From Syntrophobacteraceae bacterium CG2_30_61_12 (GTDB taxonomy: Bacteria; Desulfobacterota; Syntrophobacteria; Syntrophobacterales; DSM-9756), in NCBI GenBank assembly GCA_001873705.1, contig MNZR01000079.1, positions 1-50,262 of the forward strand: 50,262 nt of DNA. The letters run 5' to 3'. A model generated the notes under the pieces. It saw only the letters and a list, made by a program, of their open reading frames with translations, had not been told where the DNA came from and did no database searches. Below are positions 19,486 through 29,500 of this stretch, one piece after another (the stretch's first letter is position 1; every line of letters begins with the position of its first letter). The position numbers and the translations under genes were made by a program.

Positions 19486-20273
19486 CAGTGCACGCTAAAA
19501 CCGTATTTCAAAAAGATGGTCCTGGCTTCAGAGGTCTTGAGGAATTCAAGGAAACTCCTGGCCACCGCAGTTTCCGCGCCGGCAACCAGGGCTACCGGAT
19601 AGACAATCGGTGGGTGGCTGTCTTCGGGAAACATGCCGATCACCTTCACCTGGTCCGTGATCGCCGCGTCGGTGGCATACACCACGCCAACCGGTGCCTC
19701 GCCGCGTTCCACCAGTGCCAATGCGGCCCTGACGTCCTTTGCTCGGGCGACCCTGGCTTCGATGCCGGACCAGACACCAAGCGCTTCGAGCGCCATTTTC
19801 CCGTACCTGCCGGCGGGCACATGGTCGGGATCACCCATTGCCAGTTTGCCGTCCGCCAGCAGCTTGGCCAGATCGAAATCGGGCGCTATTTCCACCTTGC
19901 CGAGCGTGCTGTCGGCAGGGGCGATCAGCACCATCCGATTACCCAGAAGATCCATACGAGTGGCGGGGTTGATCAGCTTTTTATCGGCCAGGTAGTCCAT
20001 CCATTTCACATCGGCCGAAAGGAACACATTGGCCGGTGCTCCGCTCTCGATCTGCTTGGCCAGCGTTGACGAGGATGCAAAGGACGCAGTGAATTCACCC
20101 ATCTTTTGGTCCGCAAACAGTTTGCCAATGTCGGTCAGGGCATTGGTCGTCGAAGCCGCCGCGAACACGGTCACTTTCTCGGCTGCCAGTAGGGGGACAG
20201 CTACCGCGAAAGACAGAGCCGAAACGCATACCGCCAGCACTATTCCGCATCGAGTCATCCGATTTCGTTTCAT
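19485..20273 (-). CDS. modA: molybdate/tungstate-binding periplasmic protein
   Basis: Substrate-binding protein of the importer, 262 residues with a Sec signal peptide (basic MKRNRMTR, hydrophobic core to about residue 27, cleavage near LLAAEKV). ModA-type features: VFAAASTTNALTDIGKLF, FASSSTLAKQIESGAPANVFLSAD, MGDPDHVPAGRYGKMAL and GVVYATDA. The ATG at 20273 has GGAGGATGATC directly before it. Molybdate versus tungstate preference cannot be read from sequence. Confidence 0.95.
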   Translation of the reverse strand: MKRNRMTRCGIVLAVCVSALSFAVAVPLLAAEKVTVFAAASTTNALTDIGKLFADQKMGEFTASFASSSTLAKQIESGAPANVFLSADVKWMDYLADKKLINPATRMDLLGNRMVLIAPADSTLGKVEIAPDFDLAKLLADGKLAMGDPDHVPAGRYGKMALEALGVWSGIEARVARAKDVRAALALVERGEAPVGVVYATDAAITDQVKVIGMFPEDSHPPIVYPVALVAGAETAVARSFLEFLKTSEARTIFLKYGFSVH

Positions 20274-20597
20274 GATCATCCTCCACAGTCTGTCGTTCGT
20301 TAAGACCTCACTCGTGGCCTCCCACATTGGGATCGGGGCACGGTGGCGAAACCGCGGCAGGCGGCGACCGAACCAATGAAAACTGGCCCCGATCAGCTCC
20401 CAGGCCAGGCCATCGGAGTCATCGGGAGAAGCAAAGCCGATATCGATGATGCCATTGATTTTTCGACCGTGATCCGGCTATACTGTATTTTAAAGACGGC
20501 ACATAGTCGTCTATCCATTACTGCTGACGTTTTAAAATGTCAATAGTATGTTTTAACGATATTGCGAATGGAGCAAACTGAGCTTGAAGGGGTCGGC
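20274..20597. promoter_or_regulatory. divergent promoter region between modA and XRE-PBP regulator
   Basis: A 324-base intergenic region. The part nearest the regulator is AT-rich, with TATACTGTATTTTAAAG (about 20479) and an imperfect inverted repeat TTAAAA...TTTTAA (about 20532-20556) just before the regulator start, suitable for autoregulation. It contains an AATGTCA half-site of the TATGTCA operator family but no full site. Confidence 0.4.
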
Positions 20598-21740
20598 ATG
20601 GCCGGGCGGGGGGCATCGATGAAAACCAGGAGCGCTGGCATGGTCTGCCACCTCAAATCGGTACGCCAGTCGAGAGGATTGTCGCAAATTCAGTTGGCCG
20701 ACCTGGTGGGCGTAAAACGGCAGGCGATCTACGACATGGAATCGGGCAAGTATATGCCCAATACGGTTCTCGCATTGCGACTGGCCAGGCGGCTGGCATG
20801 CACGGTGGAAGATCTCTTTTGCGAACAAGCTGCGGTTGTGGACCAGCCGCTGACCCTGGTGGAAGATGAGCAGGCTTGGGCCCGGTCGCGGGTGGCGGTG
20901 GCAAGGATTCGCGAGCGCCTGGTGGGCTATCCCCTGGTCGGCAGGAGTTCACTCAATGATGGCCTTCGGCCTGCCGACGGATTATTCAGCAAGGCTACCG
21001 GCACGGTGCAGTTGTTTTGTTCGGAAGCGAATCTCGACAACACTATCCTGCTACTGGGCTGCGACCCTGCTTTTTCCGTTTTGAGTTCGCACGTTTCGCG
21101 CGCCGCTCCGGAAATCCGCATTCGATGCCGTTTTGCATCGAGTGAGCGGGCCTTGAGGGGTCTTGCGGCAGGCCACGCTCACTTGGCGGGGACCCACCTG
21201 CACAATAAGGAATCGGGGGAAGCCAACGTGGCGCTGGCCCGGAGCCTGCTCGGTGGAGCGAAAGCCACGCTGATCGGGTTTTCGCTGATGGAGGAGGGGC
21301 TGATGGTTGCCCCCGGCAATCCTTGCGCGATTCGCACCGTGGCCGACCTGGCAGGGCACAAGGTAAGGCTGGTCAACCGGGAAACGGGGGCCGCCCTGCG
21401 CAATCTGCTGGATGATTATCTGGACCGCTTCGGTATACCGGAAAACGCCGTGGCGGGTTACGACCAAGAAGTCAAAAGCCACATTGAAGGTGCGCAAATG
21501 GTAGCTTATCATTTCGCCGATGCCGCTCTCGGTCTGCGCGCCATCGCTGCTGCTTATGGACTGGATTTTGTGCCGGTCGCAGCGGTGAGATGCGATCTGG
21601 TCATTCCCGCTGACCTGCTCAGCCAGCGCGCGGTGAGCATCCTCCTGGACACCTTGCAAGACCGCAGGCTGAGGGACGAACTCATCACCCTGCCCGGCTA
21701 CGAAGCTTCCCGCACCGGTGCGGTGATCGCCGAACTTTAG
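20598..21740 (+). CDS. XRE helix-turn-helix regulator with PBP-like ligand-binding domain
   Basis: 380-residue one-component regulator. An N-terminal XRE HTH (about residues 19-75: LKSVRQSRGLSQIQLADLVG then VKRQAIYDMESGKYMPN) is joined to a periplasmic-binding-protein-like domain of the MopB-associated type (about 100-370; AGHAHLAGTHLHNKESGEAN, EEGLMVAPGNP, GAALRNLLDDYLDRFG). Such proteins are commonly encoded beside modABC and are thought to sense molybdate, tungstate or the cofactor. It is divergent from modABC and co-directional with the PsrA-like oxidoreductase, so it probably controls one or both. I prefer the ATG at 20598 (AAGGGG upstream); ATG at 20568 and TTG at 20562 are in frame. 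Confidence 0.85.
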   Translation: MAGRGASMKTRSAGMVCHLKSVRQSRGLSQIQLADLVGVKRQAIYDMESGKYMPNTVLALRLARRLACTVEDLFCEQAAVVDQPLTLVEDEQAWARSRVAVARIRERLVGYPLVGRSSLNDGLRPADGLFSKATGTVQLFCSEANLDNTILLLGCDPAFSVLSSHVSRAAPEIRIRCRFASSERALRGLAAGHAHLAGTHLHNKESGEANVALARSLLGGAKATLIGFSLMEEGLMVAPGNPCAIRTVADLAGHKVRLVNRETGAALRNLLDDYLDRFGIPENAVAGYDQEVKSHIEGAQMVAYHFADAALGLRAIAAAYGLDFVPVAAVRCDLVIPADLLSQRAVSILLDTLQDRRLRDELITLPGYEASRTGAVIAEL

Positions 21741-21830
21741 CGCGGTCCGGCGGGGGGCAACTGCAGAATCACTCGCCATCGGCGGGCGCCTGTTATTTTC
21801 TAGACAGCGAAGTTGAATTCCATTATTCGG

Positions 21831-21848
21831 TATGTCAACATTGGCATA
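21831..21848. promoter_or_regulatory. 18-bp operator-like palindrome (site 2)
   Basis: The 18-base sequence TATGTCAA-CA-TTGGCATA is an inverted repeat with one mismatch and shares spacing and outer bases with site 1 (TATG...CATA, 18 bp). Its right half TTGGCATA is identical to that of the site at 33741-33758. It is 151 bases before the start of the PsrA-like oxidoreductase gene. Confidence 0.5.
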
Positions 21849-21999
21849 GATGGATGGCCGCTTTGCAGGCCGGGAGCTGGTCCGGTTGCCGGCGGCTTGA
21901 CCCCGCCTTGTGCGCTGACCCGATTTTGGCGGATGCTCTTCGGGACCCATGCGCCGGGCTTTGATTTTGGCGAGGTTTCACAGCTCTCGGGAGACCAAG

Positions 22000-24087
22000 A
22001 TGGCGAGTAGAAAAGTCTATAGCGTTTGTGGAATGTGTACGGTGCGCTGCCCCATTCTGGCCGATGTAACCAACGGTGTTTGCTCTTATCTTCAGGGAAA
22101 TCCACATGCGGCCGGTATCAATGGCGCTCTCTGCGCTCGGGGGGCGGCCGGCCTTGCCCTGACCAACGATAACGAACGTCCCCAATTTCCGTTGATCCGC
22201 GCCGGCGAAAGGGGCGAGGGCAAATGGCGGCAGGTTTCTTGGGACGAGGCACTGGATTACACGGCCGAACGGTTGGACCAAGTCCGGCAGCAATACGGCA
22301 GCCACAGTATCCTGTTTTCTGATCGCGGGGGACCCTTTCGCGATCTTCACCAGGCATTCGTTCGGGGTCTCGGGTCGCCCAATTACAGTAACCATGATGC
22401 CTCATGTGCTCGAAACGTTCAGCATGCGGCACTATCCGTATTCGGTTTCGGTCGCAAGGATGTCGTTTACGACCTAAAAAACTCACGCCATGTGGTGTTG
22501 CAGACCAGGAACCTGTTCGAGGCGATCAATGTCAAGGAAGTCAATGACCTGATGTCCGCTTTGGATAACGGTTGCAAGCTGACGGTGATCGACATACGAG
22601 CCACGGTAACGTCGACCAAGGCCGACAAATTCTTCATGGTGCGGCCGGGCACCGACTATGCTTTCAACCTGGCCGTCATCCATGTGCTGCTGAGCAGGGA
22701 TCTGTACGATCAAACCTTTGCCGGGTTGTGGATAAAGGACCTCGGCCGTCTGCAGGAATTCATTCGCCCGTACACCCCTGAGTGGGCGGAGCGGGAAACG
22801 GGGATCCCGGCGGATGCACTGGTTGGCTTTGTTCGAGAGTTGGCGGCTTCACGCCCGGCCGTGATTTGGCACCCGGGATGGATGACGGCCCGCTATACCG
22901 ATTCTTTCCATGTTTGTCGTTCCATCTACATCATCAATGCATTGCTGGGTTCCATCGGAGCCAAGGGCGGGTTGCCCTTCGCCAACAAACCCAGCGATTT
23001 TGAGCGAAAAGGCTTGAAGAAGCTGGCGGATCTATTCCCCAAGCCGGAACAAAAAAGAGCGGATGGGGTGGGCTGGCGCTACCCGCATTTCGATGCGGGC
23101 CCGGGACTGCTGCACCTGGCCTTCAAGGCAATCGAAACGGAAGATCCTTATCCGGTCAAAGCCTACATCGCCTATCGGCATGATCCGTTGATGGGATTTC
23201 CGGATCAGGACGCCCTGAAAAGGATTTTTAGGAAGCTGGACTTCCTGGTTTCGGTTACCTTCAGTTGGTCGGACAGCGCCTGGTTTTCAGACATTGTGCT
23301 GCCTTTGTCCCCTTATCTGGAGCGCGAAAGCATCCTGGCCTGCAAGAATGGTTTGAAACCCTACTTCTTCCTGCGCCACCGAGCGCAAGAGCCCCGATTC
23401 GACACCAGGGCGGACTGGGAAATTCTCACTGGATTGGCCAAAAGGCTCGGCCTGGCGCCGCTTGCCTTCGAATCCATCGAAGACATCTGGAAATTTCAAC
23501 TGAACGGCACCGGGGTGAGCATGGCTGATTTCGAAGCAACCGGCATGGTTTCCTTGGCCGAGCAACCCCTCTACCGAAAAATGGAGGAGTTGAAATTCAA
23601 GACCCCGAGCGGCAAAATAGAACTCATCTGCGACAAGCTGGAAAAGCAGGAATTGCCTTCGCTAAAACCTTACCAGTCACCGGCCCAGCCTCCGGAGGGC
23701 ATGTTCCGGATTGCCTTTGGCCGCTGTGCCGTGCACACCCAGGGACACACGGTGAACAACCCGCTGCTGAACGGGCAGATGGCGGAGAATGTGTTGTGGC
23801 TGAACCGGGCGGTGGGGGAAAAGATGAAAATTGCCGATGGCGAGCAAGTGGAGGTCATCAGCAACGGCCACTCGGGTAGAATCAAGGCAATGCTCACCGA
23901 TTTGATCCATCCCGAAGCTGCCTTCATGGTTCATGGATTCGGGCATACTCTGCCGGTCGAGATTCGCGCTTTTGGAAAAGGCGTGGCGGACAACTGCTTG
24001 ATGCCCGGGGGACTGGAAATTTGGGACCCGGCGGGTGGCGCACTGGCCCTGCAGGAACACTTCATCACCGTGCGGCGACTGCGGTAG
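22000..24087 (+). CDS. PsrA/PhsA-like molybdopterin oxidoreductase, orphan and unexported
   Basis: 695-residue DMSO-reductase-family (MopB) enzyme. The N-terminal [4Fe-4S] site is C10-x2-C13-x3-C17-x27-C45, and Cys136 (NHDASCARN) is the likely Mo/W ligand. The C-terminal MGD-binding barrel includes FGRCAVHTQGHTVNNPLL and NDPL-type residues. Overall pattern (TPSGKIEL, DIVLPLSPYLERES) is closest to thiosulfate/polysulfide reductase catalytic subunits, but there is no Tat signal, no ferredoxin subunit and no membrane anchor gene beside it. It therefore may be a cytoplasmic enzyme with an unidentified substrate. The ATG at 22000 follows GGGAGACCAAG. It is downstream of the XRE-PBP regulator. Confidence 0.85.
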   Translation: MASRKVYSVCGMCTVRCPILADVTNGVCSYLQGNPHAAGINGALCARGAAGLALTNDNERPQFPLIRAGERGEGKWRQVSWDEALDYTAERLDQVRQQYGSHSILFSDRGGPFRDLHQAFVRGLGSPNYSNHDASCARNVQHAALSVFGFGRKDVVYDLKNSRHVVLQTRNLFEAINVKEVNDLMSALDNGCKLTVIDIRATVTSTKADKFFMVRPGTDYAFNLAVIHVLLSRDLYDQTFAGLWIKDLGRLQEFIRPYTPEWAERETGIPADALVGFVRELAASRPAVIWHPGWMTARYTDSFHVCRSIYIINALLGSIGAKGGLPFANKPSDFERKGLKKLADLFPKPEQKRADGVGWRYPHFDAGPGLLHLAFKAIETEDPYPVKAYIAYRHDPLMGFPDQDALKRIFRKLDFLVSVTFSWSDSAWFSDIVLPLSPYLERESILACKNGLKPYFFLRHRAQEPRFDTRADWEILTGLAKRLGLAPLAFESIEDIWKFQLNGTGVSMADFEATGMVSLAEQPLYRKMEELKFKTPSGKIELICDKLEKQELPSLKPYQSPAQPPEGMFRIAFGRCAVHTQGHTVNNPLLNGQMAENVLWLNRAVGEKMKIADGEQVEVISNGHSGRIKAMLTDLIHPEAAFMVHGFGHTLPVEIRAFGKGVADNCLMPGGLEIWDPAGGALALQEHFITVRRLR

Positions 24088-24353
24088 GGACGGTTGGCCT
24101 GATCGATGAATGACGGGAAAACCTCGTGGCCATCTGGGGCGTCGGGGTGATGAGAGGAAGAGCGTTCAAACGGCAGAGTCGTTTCCGGACGACTCATGTG
24201 AACGGCAGCGTAACTGATGGAGTATTTCCGGGGATCGAGATCTGGGGACAGGGCCGGTCAGGGTCGAACGCCGTCGGCCCGCCACCGTGACCGGCCGGCT
24301 TCGATCACTGCCGGGCTTCACTGGAGCTGACTCGAGGCAACCTCGGCCGCTTC
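24088..24353. other. convergent intergenic region with inverted repeat
   Basis: Between the convergent psrA-like and fdhE genes. Nine-base perfect arms GGCCGGTCA (24252-24260) and TGACCGGCC (24288-24296) can form a long-loop stem; no U-tract accompanies them, so a terminator call is not justified. No gene seen. Confidence 0.4.
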
Positions 24354-25283
24354 TTACTCAGTCAGGTTCCAGGGTGTACGCGTCATGGGATGATAACCCT
24401 TTTCCGTTGCCCAGACATCCAGGTAGACCATGCTGATCGCAGCCATGTCCATCGGCAATCCATGGGTGCTTTCACGCAAGTCAATGCACGGCAGATAAGC
24501 GCCACATTTGCTACAAACATCAACACGCTCGGAATGTTCCTCTTGCGACTGAAAGTAGAGCTGCATATCTTTGTCCGCAGTGTCGCAGGCCGGACATTTG
24601 TTGCGTATGAACCGCCAGTCGTGGCCGCATAAAGAGCAGTGCAGATATTTTTGGCCGCCGCCGCCCTTTAGAAATTCTGAACCGAGATCATCTGCTCGAA
24701 CGAGATAGCTTATGTTGGGCATGGAACCGCAAATGGGACAGTATCCTTTATACCATTGTAGCTCCCGAGTGTAGTCTTGCAAACTTGGTCTCAGCGCCTG
24801 GATCATAATAGAGAGGGTGTTGTGGAGCAACAGTGCCAGGACTCCTTCCGAGGTTTGAGCGGATGTAGCCGCGATGCGCATGGCGGAACTTTCTCCATCC
24901 AGGTATGCTCTGGATAACCGGTTCAAATCCAATTGGCCCCGATTATGAAGATTTTCGATGGAGGAATAGTCGTTGGCAAGGTGGCTGAAAGTTTTTTCCA
25001 ACACGGTAAGCATGGCGTGAAAAGTCTGATCCAATTGCTCGCGCAAGAGATCCAAGGAAGTTTCGGTAAGAAGAGGTATGCCCTGCAGCAGGCGTGTTCG
25101 GTCCAGATTGAGAAGAGCCGGTGCCGATACCGGTCCCAGTTGACGGGCGATTCGGGTCTTTTCCGCGAGGATTTCTGAAAACGACCGAACGATCGGTTCC
25201 AACACCGGACGTTTTAGAATCACCGTCTCCAGCGCCAGTTTGATGTCGTTTTCATTCGGGTGGGAAGCGAGTTGCGTCAGCAT
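24354..25283 (-). CDS. fdhE: formate dehydrogenase accessory protein FdhE (copy 1)
   Basis: Cytoplasmic redox chaperone that binds Tat-exported formate dehydrogenase before export. 309 residues: a helical N-terminal half and a C-terminal rubredoxin-like half with four metal-binding pairs, CPICG, CSLCG, CPAC and CSKCG (about residues 187-262). The start has AAGGAGCAG upstream. It is third in the order fdhA-fdhB-fdhE on the minus strand, separated from fdhB by 440 bases with a strong hairpin; the second cluster has the same order. It is diverged from copy 2 at 34524. Confidence 0.92.
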   Translation of the reverse strand: MLTQLASHPNENDIKLALETVILKRPVLEPIVRSFSEILAEKTRIARQLGPVSAPALLNLDRTRLLQGIPLLTETSLDLLREQLDQTFHAMLTVLEKTFSHLANDYSSIENLHNRGQLDLNRLSRAYLDGESSAMRIAATSAQTSEGVLALLLHNTLSIMIQALRPSLQDYTRELQWYKGYCPICGSMPNISYLVRADDLGSEFLKGGGGQKYLHCSLCGHDWRFIRNKCPACDTADKDMQLYFQSQEEHSERVDVCSKCGAYLPCIDLRESTHGLPMDMAAISMVYLDVWATEKGYHPMTRTPWNLTE

Positions 25284-25723
25284 TTTTGCTGCTCCTTCAC
25301 GTTAAAAAATTCCTTCTTCGTTGGTACGCATGGTGTGGGGTTTTGACAAGCTCACGGACCGGCCTGGTTGCCCGATCCGTGTTCCACTGGAGTCGCTGTT
25401 TGCCGAACCAGCAAAAGACTTGCGCCCCAACCGTACCGGGGTCGTGCAGTGTTGGCTTATGCTCGCTCACCGCAACCTGCGCAAGGAACTGGTCCCCAAA
25501 ATCATGTATCCCGTCTCGATGAGAGCAGCGACCGTTCAGCTTGAAAGCCTCGCAGGGTGACCGCTACGAGATAACCCTGGTACCATCATCCGGGACGAAC
25601 CCGGGGGATGCACTCCCAAACGGCCCGGAAACGGGTAGCAGCGCTCGTGCGCTGGTCTTGGGTTTCGCGTTCCGGGGCAGGCCTTCCGGCCTGTCCCGAA
25701 GGTCCAGTTTTCCCAAATAGATC
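25284..25723. other. fdhB-fdhE intergenic region, mostly unassigned
   Basis: 440 bases. A hairpin is present at 25673-25698. A plus-strand frame (25321-25557) is open but has no recognisable homology, no clear ribosome site and lies antisense to the operon; I do not call it. Confidence 0.5.
25673..25698. terminator. strong hairpin downstream of fdhB1
   Basis: GGGGCAGGCC (25674-25683) and GGCCTGTCCC (25688-25697) pair with one G-U wobble around a TTCC loop, extended by C25673-G25698. It follows fdhB on the minus strand, but that strand has no U-run after it, so it may attenuate transcription or protect the fdhAB mRNA 3' end rather than terminate. Confidence 0.5.
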
Positions 25724-26464
25724 CTACACTGAAGCGGTACGCTGAAGCGGTCTTTTCAATGGTCCGAAAATGCGGGCCAGGAACTGCTTGCGACTCAGGT
25801 CGCCGGATAAGCCTGCTACCGCATGCGGTTGATATTTCTTGGGTTCATCGATCAGCAGATAAATCGTACTGACATTATCGGCGTCGGCCAGGGTCGCCTT
25901 GGGAAAGGTCTTTTTTGCTTCGGCAAGCCGTTTCTGCGCCAACTCGAGCATATCGGCTCGTTCCCCGAAGTTCATGGCCCCTGTTGGGCACACCTTCACG
26001 CAGGCAGGGAGCATCCCGTTGCTCACGCGATCAATGCACATGGTGCATTTGGTCAGGAGCCCGGTTTGTTCATTCCTCCGTGGAATGTCATAGGGGCAGG
26101 CCGCACGCACCGCTTCGCAGTTTTCCGGCGATAATTTTGCCGTCAACTCGGTGAACAGGACGGCCCCCGTTTTGTCATCCTTAATGATGGCTCCCTCCAG
26201 GTACCCTTCCGCTTCGCCCTTGCAGGGAGGCTCAATGCAGTGCCGACACTGATCGGGGAAGAAATACCAGCTGATCTTGCCATTTTCCAGGCTTTCGCTG
26301 AACCGGACCAGTTTGTAGTTGAAGGGGTTCAAGTCGGGAGGGTTCTGATGGCTGCCGCGCTGTTTGGTCTTGTTCGCGGGCAGTTCATGCCACTCCTTGC
26401 AGGCGATTTGGCAACCGCGGCAAGCCGTACATCGCGAGGTGTCGATCAAAAATGACTTCGGCAT
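25724..26464 (-). CDS. fdhB: formate dehydrogenase beta subunit, four-[4Fe-4S] ferredoxin (copy 1)
   Basis: 246-residue electron-transfer subunit of the periplasmic FdhAB. Four cysteine groups: CTACRGCQIAC (residues 12-22), CRHCIEPPC, AACPYD / CTMCIDRV and CVKVCPTGAM, as in Desulfovibrio FdhB and FdnH. There is no C-terminal transmembrane helix, so the enzyme is soluble in the periplasm, where it would exchange electrons with cytochrome c3-type proteins. FdhB has no signal of its own and is exported with the Tat-bearing alpha subunit. It starts 55 bases after the fdhA stop. Confidence 0.95.
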   Translation of the reverse strand: MPKSFLIDTSRCTACRGCQIACKEWHELPANKTKQRGSHQNPPDLNPFNYKLVRFSESLENGKISWYFFPDQCRHCIEPPCKGEAEGYLEGAIIKDDKTGAVLFTELTAKLSPENCEAVRAACPYDIPRRNEQTGLLTKCTMCIDRVSNGMLPACVKVCPTGAMNFGERADMLELAQKRLAEAKKTFPKATLADADNVSTIYLLIDEPKKYQPHAVAGLSGDLSRKQFLARIFGPLKRPLQRTASV

Positions 26465-26519
26465 GGCGTCTCCTTATTGAGGGGTGGAGCGGAGTCATTC
26501 ACTCCGCCCGACCTTTCGC

Positions 26520-29500
26520 TCAAGATATTTCCGTCAGTTTATCGGCCTTCTTTATATTGACCAGACAGGCTTTGTACTCGGGGATTGAGGTGTTCGGATC
26601 GCCAACCGATGGAGTCAGGCGATTGGTAGAATCTCCGCATCCCGGTGTGGTCCAGCCAAAACAGAAGGGCATGCCGATTTCGTGGATGATCTTGCCCTGG
26701 ATCTTCAACGGACGCATCCGTACCGTGACCATGGCAATGGCTTCCACTTTACCTCGCGCACTCTCGACGATAACGCCGTCGCCGTTCTTGATCCCTTTCT
26801 CTTTCGCCAATTCGGGGCTCATCTCCACGTAAAGCTGTGGTTCAGCTTCCAGCAGATTGGGCAGGTTGCGGGTTTCCCCTCCGCCGCACCAGTGTTCGGT
26901 GACGCTGTAGGTGGTCAAGACAATGGGGTACTTTGGGTCGCCCGGCGCTGCCAGAATGTCCATGTCGCTGCTGACCGATTTGTAGCAGGGATTCCGGAGT
27001 TGCTTGGAAAACGGATGGTTTTTAACCGGTGTTTCGACCGGTTCGTAATGCTCGGGGAAAGGTCCTTCCATACGGCCTGGACCATATAGCTGCCCGAAGC
27101 CATGCACGGTCATGATAAATGGGGACTTGCCCTTGCCCGTGGCCAGAGGCGGCCAGCCACCATCGGGCACATCCCCCACCCATTTGCCGTCCTGCCACTG
27201 GATAACCGTCTTGTCAGGGTTGTAAGGTTGGCCGTCAAGGTTAACCGAGGCTCGATTGTAGAGAATGCGCCGGTTGACAGGCCAGCACCACGCCCAGTTC
27301 GGGTAAAGCCCGATCTTAGCCTGCATCGGCGTCTGAGTGGGGTCACGCCGTTTGGACTTGTTGCCTTCTGCTTCTGTGTAACTGCCCGTGTAAAGCCAAT
27401 TGAGGCTGCTGGTGGAGCCATCATCGGCGAGGACGGCGAAGCTTGGAACCAGTTGGCCTTTTTTGTATTCCTTGTCCGCTACCTTGATGTCCACGGTGAA
27501 AAAGCCATTGATCCGCTTGGCCATTTCCTCGGCATCATATTTGGCCGGCCAGTCGATTTTCAAGATCGGATCGGCATAGGTTCCGGGTTGTTTTTCATAT
27601 TTCTTCCTGACCAGGTTCATAAGATCCACCACCATGTCGCCAAAAGTGCGAGCATCTCCAGGCGGCTTAACGGCGGCATTGTGCCAGGTTTGCCAACGGC
27701 CACTGTTGGTGACCGTGCCATCTTTTTCCAGACGATGCGCCGAGGGCAACAAGAACACTTCGGTTTTTATCGTCTTGGGGTCGATGCCCGGTCGGTGCCA
27801 GTTGTCCGTCGTTTCCGTGTTGTGCACATCGACGGTGACGAGCCAGTCGAGATTATCCAGCGCCTTGCGCACCTTGTTGGAGTTGGGTACGCTGTTGGTC
27901 GGATTCAGACCGAAAATGAATCCGCCTTTGAGTTCGCCTCGGTACATCCGGTCGAAAAGGAACAGGTATGAATAGTCCTCCCCCTTTTCCACCTTTGGCA
28001 GCATCCCGTAGCCGAAGTCATTTTCCTTGGTAGCGTTCTCGCCAAACCAGGCTTTGAGCAGGCTGTTGAAATATTTTGGTTTATTTTGCCACCAGTTGGC
28101 GCTCTGAGGATCATTGCTGACCGGGGTATTGGCCTTGTGGTAATCGGCCAACGTCTGCCAGTCGGCCACTGGCATGGCCATATACCCCGGCACCAGGTGA
28201 TAGAGCAGAGTGTGGTCGGTCGAGCCTTGCACGTTGGGTTCGCCGCGCAAGGCGTTGATCCCACCGCCGGCAATGCCGATATTTCCCAACAGAAATTGCA
28301 GGATCGCCGCCGAGCGGATATTTTGGACCCCTACCGTGTGATGAGTCCAGCCGAGAGCGTAGAGGATGGTTCCCGCTTTGTTCGGCGCGCCGGTAGCCGC
28401 GTAGGCTTCATAGACTTTTAAAAGATTCTCTTGGGAAACTCCGGTGATATTTGAAACTTTATCGGGGGTGTAGCGGGAATAGTGTTTTTTCATGAGCTGA
28501 AAGACGCAACGGGGATTGCCGAGGCTCGGATCCTTCTTGGGAATTTTATTTTCATCCAACTGGAAGGCCCACTTGGTTTGGTCATACTTGCGGGTTTTCG
28601 GGTCATAACCGGTAAAAAGACCTTCCTCGAACCCGAATGCATCACCAACGAGGAACGATGCATTAGTATAGTTGACCAAATACTCTTCGAAGTATTTTTT
28701 ATTCTCGATGATGTGGTTGATCATACCGCCGAGAAAAGCGATATCGGTACCCGAGCGGAGCGGGACATGAAAATTGGAACGCGCTGAAGTGCGCGAGAAC
28801 TTCGGGTCAACGTGCATGACGACCGCACCTCTCGACTTGGCGTCGAGCACCCATTTGAAAGAAATGGGGTGGTGCTCGGCAGCGTTGCTGCCCATGATGA
28901 GAATGGCGTCTGCATTCTTGATGTCAATCCAGTGGTTGGTCATTGCGCCGCGTCCGAACGACTCTCCCAGAGCCGCTACCGTGGCGCTGTGTCAGATGCG
29001 TGCCTGATGGTCCATGTGGACCACGCCGAGAGCCCGCATGGCCTGGTGCACCAGGGCGCACTCCTCATTGTCCATGTGGGAAGTACCGAGTGTGAAGACT
29101 TGATCAAGACGGTTGACGCGTTGCCCTTTGTCATTGGTGGTTTTCAGATTTTGATCCCTGGAATCCTTGACCCGGGTGGCGATACGCTCAAGCATCCAAT
29201 CCCAGTCTTTTTCTTCCCACTTGTCACTGTTCGGCGCCCGGTACAGCGGTTTGACGACGCGATGAGGATTTCGGGTGAGCGACAGCATGGCAGCGCCTTT
29301 GGCGCAAAGAGCCCCCTGGTTGATGGGGTAATCCGGGTCACCTTCCGTGTTCACCAGTTGGCCGTCCTTGACATGCGCAATGATGTGACAACCCACGGCA
29401 CAAAACGGGCAGACGCTGATGACTTCCTTGGCTCCCTCGAATTTGAGCTGGGCCGCATAAGCCTGTACGGGCCGCAGGTCGAAGCCAAGATGTGACAGGG

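Noticed and set aside
20532-20556. A further copy of the 18-bp operator before the XRE-PBP gene
   Set aside because: Only an AATGTCA half-site fits; the right half TATGTTT does not match TGRCATA.
25286-25557. Small plus-strand open frames between fdhE and fdhB
   Set aside because: No ribosome site, no recognisable similarity and antisense to the operon.
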